A stretch of 9,555 bases of DNA from Flavobacteriales bacterium. GTDB taxonomy: Bacteria; Bacteroidota; Bacteroidia; Flavobacteriales_D; Parvicellaceae. Numbering within the stretch: position 1 is the stretch's first letter; every line of letters starts with the position of its first letter. Below the pieces are notes generated by a model, which did not search any database, was not told the DNA's origin, and saw only the letters and a program-made list of their open reading frames with translations. The translations under genes were made by a program, and so were the position numbers. Below are positions 7,305 to 9,555 of this stretch, piece after piece. Where the stretch lies: NCBI GenBank assembly GCA_015488785.1, contig WFNC01000056.1:1-9555 (forward strand). Reading direction: 5' to 3'.

Positions 7305-9068
7305 TTACCTTTTAAAAATCCAACCCTCCTCTTTGGTTGTTTTCAAAAATAATCGAGCGGTTTCTTTTGTTTCAAAATCACCAAGAATAGCATAATACTT
7401 TTCATTCTTACTATTGTAATAAACAAAAGCATCTTTAAACTCTCGCTTCAAAACACGAACCCTAGCCTTCGCATTTGATTTACTCGAAAAACTACCACTA
7501 ACAATTAGAAAAGGTAAATTACTTGATGCCTCAATCGCTTCATTAATTATTTTTTTTGGTTCTTTTTCAACAAATACGTCCTCATATTTTTTCTCTTTTA
7601 CCGCTCCCAATTGAGCTTCTTTTGGCAAACGAAAAGCCCAGCTATCTACCGCTTGGTTTTTGGCCGATTGTACCGCTTCAGCTCTTGTTTTATAACTACC
7701 TATGTAAGCGTAATTTCTATTGTTCTTCTTATTATAGTATAACTTAGCTTTTATTCCTTTTCGTTTTAATTCTCTCAATCTTCTTCGCGCACCTTCGCTC
7801 GTTTCAAACGAACCCGAAACTAAAATAAATTGCCCATCAATCAATTCATTTTTAATCGGTTTATTAGAATGTTTACTGGGCTTTATCTGTCTATTCTCCC
7901 GCTCCTTTTTACGCTCTAATTCCTTCTTAGCCAATGCAGCCAACATTTCATCTCTTTCTGTTATGTTTATAGGAATACTATCGTAGTAAGTATCATGAAA
8001 AACCATTATTCGACCACTATAGCAAGCCGTCCAAACATTCTTTGTTCGATGATCAACAGTTACTCCTATTGGTTTACTTTTAGTTTTCGAAGTAGCTATT
8101 ATTTTCATCGTAGCAGTCTCCAATTTAGTCAATTCGTTACTCCCATAATTTACAACATACAAAAACTTACCATCCTTAGAAATATCCATAGAACGAGGTA
8201 ATCTACCTGTTTTCTTCTTTACAATTTTTCTCGTTTCCAAGTCTAATTTAGCAATCTTTCCTTCTCCATTCAAACTAATATAAAGCATTTTTCCATCTGG
8301 CGACAAACACAAATGCCTAGGATTTCGACCAATATCATCTAACCATTCAATTGTATAATTTCCTAAATTCAATTTCGCAACTTTTCTTCTCCCCATTATG
8401 GCAACATAAGCAAACTCACTCTTCGCATCAACTACAATTCCCCTAGGGTAAGCATCTAGTTTAATTCGTTTAATTTCCTTGTTCAATTCCGTATCAATCA
8501 CACTTAAGTCACCACTACTCCAATTCGAAACCAATATTTTTTTGTTATCTGGCGTAGTAGCCATATATTTTGGAACAGCTCCAACTATTATTACTTTTTC
8601 TATCTCAAAAGTTCTGGTATTTATTTTATAAACATAACTACTGTCATATTTTGTAGCAGAATTACAAGCATCGCAACCAGGTTTCGAAAACTCAGAAGAA
8701 CTACCTCCAGTCATTTCATAATTAGAAACCCAAGCATATTTTCCCTCATGACTAAAAGTACACTCCACAGGCGCTCCCCTATAATTTCCTGTATGATTCA
8801 AAAAACCATATTTCCCCAATTTTATATTATCAGGAATTGTTTTTACAAGCTCAAATTTTCGATTATAAACCGTTATCGTATGCTTGTACATCATATTTTG
8901 AGCGAAAAACAAACCATAATCATTAGACACAACAGACTTTGGCGAAATCCTCCCCGAAATAGTATTCAACAATTCTAATTTCTTCCCATGTATATAAACA
9001 ATAGAGTCCTTCTGCTGCCCCACAGCCAGATTAGTATATAATAAGGAAAGAATTAAGATATAGCGCAC
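7305..9068 (-). CDS. Secreted YncE/NHL-like beta-propeller protein with two C-terminal SPOR repeats
   Basis: This 587-residue exported protein begins with a signal peptide (MRYILILSLLYTNLAVGQ, cleavage likely near 17-18). Residues about 40-365 form a YncE/cytochrome-D1-like propeller. Blade repeats with 'P.ym..tpDnk.ilvsN...dlsvIDte' character recur at about 165-205, 208-245, 250-288, 290-325 and 333-358. A loop at 129-137 carries CDAC (C132/C135). A charged coiled linker (about 371-410, rich in K/E/R) follows. Two similar SPOR-like units come last, at 413-480 (FILVSGSFETSEGARRRLRE...YAYIGSYKTRAEA) and 519-587 (FLIVSGSFSSKSNAKARVRV...YYAILGDFETKETA). SPOR domains bind denuded peptidoglycan glycan, so a periplasmic or envelope location is likely. 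The gene is monocistronic here; the shared terminator at 7080-7111 is a plausible 3' end. Ligand and function of the propeller are unknown. Confidence 0.85.
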   Translation of the reverse strand: MRYILILSLLYTNLAVGQQKDSIVYIHGKKLELLNTISGRISPKSVVSNDYGLFFAQNMMYKHTITVYNRKFELVKTIPDNIKLGKYGFLNHTGNYRGAPVECTFSHEGKYAWVSNYEMTGGSSSEFSKPGCDACNSATKYDSSYVYKINTRTFEIEKVIIVGAVPKYMATTPDNKKILVSNWSSGDLSVIDTELNKEIKRIKLDAYPRGIVVDAKSEFAYVAIMGRRKVAKLNLGNYTIEWLDDIGRNPRHLCLSPDGKMLYISLNGEGKIAKLDLETRKIVKKKTGRLPRSMDISKDGKFLYVVNYGSNELTKLETATMKIIATSKTKSKPIGVTVDHRTKNVWTACYSGRIMVFHDTYYDSIPINITERDEMLAALAKKELERKKERENRQIKPSKHSNKPIKNELIDGQFILVSGSFETSEGARRRLRELKRKGIKAKLYYNKKNNRNYAYIGSYKTRAEAVQSAKNQAVDSWAFRLPKEAQLGAVKEKKYEDVFVEKEPKKIINEAIEASSNLPFLIVSGSFSSKSNAKARVRVLKREFKDAFVYYNSKNEKYYAILGDFETKETARLFLKTTKEEGWIFKR

Positions 9069-9189
9069 TTTGTTTTGTTTCAGTTAGTTTCAATATACAA
9101 AAATGCACTTTATTACATTAGCTAATCGATAAATAAAACTTATTACTTCATATCTAATTGTTGAAAAAGAACCATGCGGTTATTATTTA

Positions 9190-9298
9190 GCTCAATTAGG
9201 GCGTTCGAGCGGGTCATCCGCACTCGCTTTTTTGTTCCGTAAAAAAAAACGGAACAAAAAGAGCTCAAACAATTGCTACTACCCCTAACGCAATAAAA
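9190..9298. repeat. Structured multi-hairpin intergenic repeat element
   Basis: An outer 6-bp pairing TTAGGG (9196-9201) with CCCTAA (9283-9288) encloses two hairpins. The first is 9206-9226: CGAG/CTCG plus CGG/CCG stems with a GTCAT loop. The second is a 12-bp perfect stem, TTTTTGTTCCGT (9229-9240) with its complement (9249-9260), around an 8-A loop. The GC-rich arms stand out from the surrounding AT-rich DNA. The GGGCGTT...TCCGC...CCCTAACGC pattern resembles, from memory, intergenic repeats dispersed through flavobacterial genomes. Its mobility (REP-like, possibly moved by a RAYT-type transposase) is an inference. It could also act as a transcription stop. Confidence 0.6.
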
Positions 9299-9345
9299 AA
9301 CGGAATCATTTTCGGCTTTACAATCTAATATTCTAAAAAAAAAAG

Positions 9346-9371
9346 AGGTTCTACCGAGTTTGGTATGGATA
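9346..9371. repeat. 26-bp direct repeat, copy 2
   Basis: This is an exact copy, in the same orientation, of 1739-1764, about 7.6 kb away. It lies in gene-free DNA downstream of the multi-hairpin element and is preceded by a 10-nt A run. The identity stops sharply on both sides (upstream G versus A, downstream G versus A). Confidence 0.8.
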
Positions 9372-9555
9372 GTATGATTTAGAAGTAGCTCAAAGTTTAA
9401 TATTCTAATCGCTTTTTTGTAAAATGAACAATGTATTAAGGATAATATTTTTTGATGCTTAAATTTATATCAAATGTAAAAACACAATCTTTTGAAAAAG
9501 TAAATTTATCCCTACACCGAAGCCTACAAAATCAATAAATAGAAAACGATATAGC

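Larger units (their letters stand above)
9069..9555. other. Gene-free right end with repeat elements
   Basis: No coding region of credible length is supported on either strand in these 487 bp. The stretch 9069-9185 should contain the promoter of the minus-strand propeller/SPOR gene, but no exact TAnnTTTG box was found. It is followed by the multi-hairpin element at about 9190-9298 and the 26-bp repeat copy at 9346-9371. An 11-bp direct repeat TAATATTCTAA occurs at about 9326-9336 and again near 9398. The last 150 bp are plain AT-rich sequence in which I recognise nothing. Confidence 0.6.

Noticed and set aside
9185..9230. tRNA-like D-arm text (AGCTCAATTAGG...GAGC) suggesting a tRNA gene.
   Set aside because: No anticodon arm, T-arm (GTTCRANNC) or acceptor stem can be built; the bases fit better in the multi-hairpin element.
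1739..9371. The 26-bp direct repeats as attachment sites bounding a mobile island.
   Set aside because: The interval holds core genes (lpxB, surE, csp) with uniform composition and no integrase, and one end lies within a normal operon spacer.
9455..9538. A 27-codon plus-strand frame starting MLKFISNVK.
   Set aside because: No promoter box, no family resemblance and very short; expected by chance.
9465..9554. Open minus-strand frame running in from the right edge, about 29 hydrophobic codons ending at a TAA at 9465-9467, possibly the tail of a membrane protein.
   Set aside because: It is too short to recognise any family, the AT-rich composition favours hydrophobic codons by chance, and only sequence beyond the window could decide.

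Overview
The window looks like a piece of a Bacteroidota chromosome, most likely a marine or fish-associated member of the Flavobacteriaceae. The base composition is very AT-rich. Start codons sit in A/T-rich sequence without Shine-Dalgarno motifs. A TAnnTTTG-type -7 box precedes the cold-shock gene. The gene content (a GldJ/GldK-like SUMF1-domain protein, a surE / small membrane protein / lpxB cluster, and a YncE-like propeller fused to SPOR repeats) also fits that group. Nothing in the sequence identifies genus or species.

Left block, plus strand (1-3990): the 3' part of a CCA tRNA nucleotidyltransferase gene, cut by the window edge, overlaps by 4 bp an acidic-tailed protein of the pRiA4b ORF-3 / IS1096 TnpR-like family. 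After a 99-bp gap holding one copy of a 26-bp repeat come a SUMF1-domain protein lacking an obvious catalytic cysteine pair and an OppB/DppB-type ABC permease with an enlarged middle. A 210-bp gap between convergent genes follows, with no convincing terminator.

Middle block, minus strand (4201-6603), read in the order surE, a 103-residue membrane protein of unknown function, lpxB. LpxB makes the lipid A disaccharide precursor and SurE is a survival nucleotidase. The small gene ends 4 bp before lpxB starts and probably shares its transcript. A divergent 257-bp intergenic region separates surE from a plus-strand cold-shock protein gene (6861-7052), which has a recognisable -7 promoter box and a strong bidirectional stem-loop/T-run terminator flanked by two other perfect inverted repeats.

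Right block (7305-9068, minus): a secreted 587-residue protein with a signal peptide, a YncE/NHL-like beta-propeller, a charged linker and two C-terminal SPOR-like repeats. Beyond it, 9069-9555 carries no supportable gene. It does hold a compact multi-hairpin element (about 9190-9298) resembling dispersed intergenic repeats of flavobacterial genomes, and the second exact copy of the 26-bp repeat (9346-9371).

Most of the window is ordinary housekeeping and envelope chromosome. I did not find a convincing new multi-gene system. The least explained signals are the two non-coding repeat elements, the small membrane gene between surE and lpxB, and the propeller-SPOR fusion.
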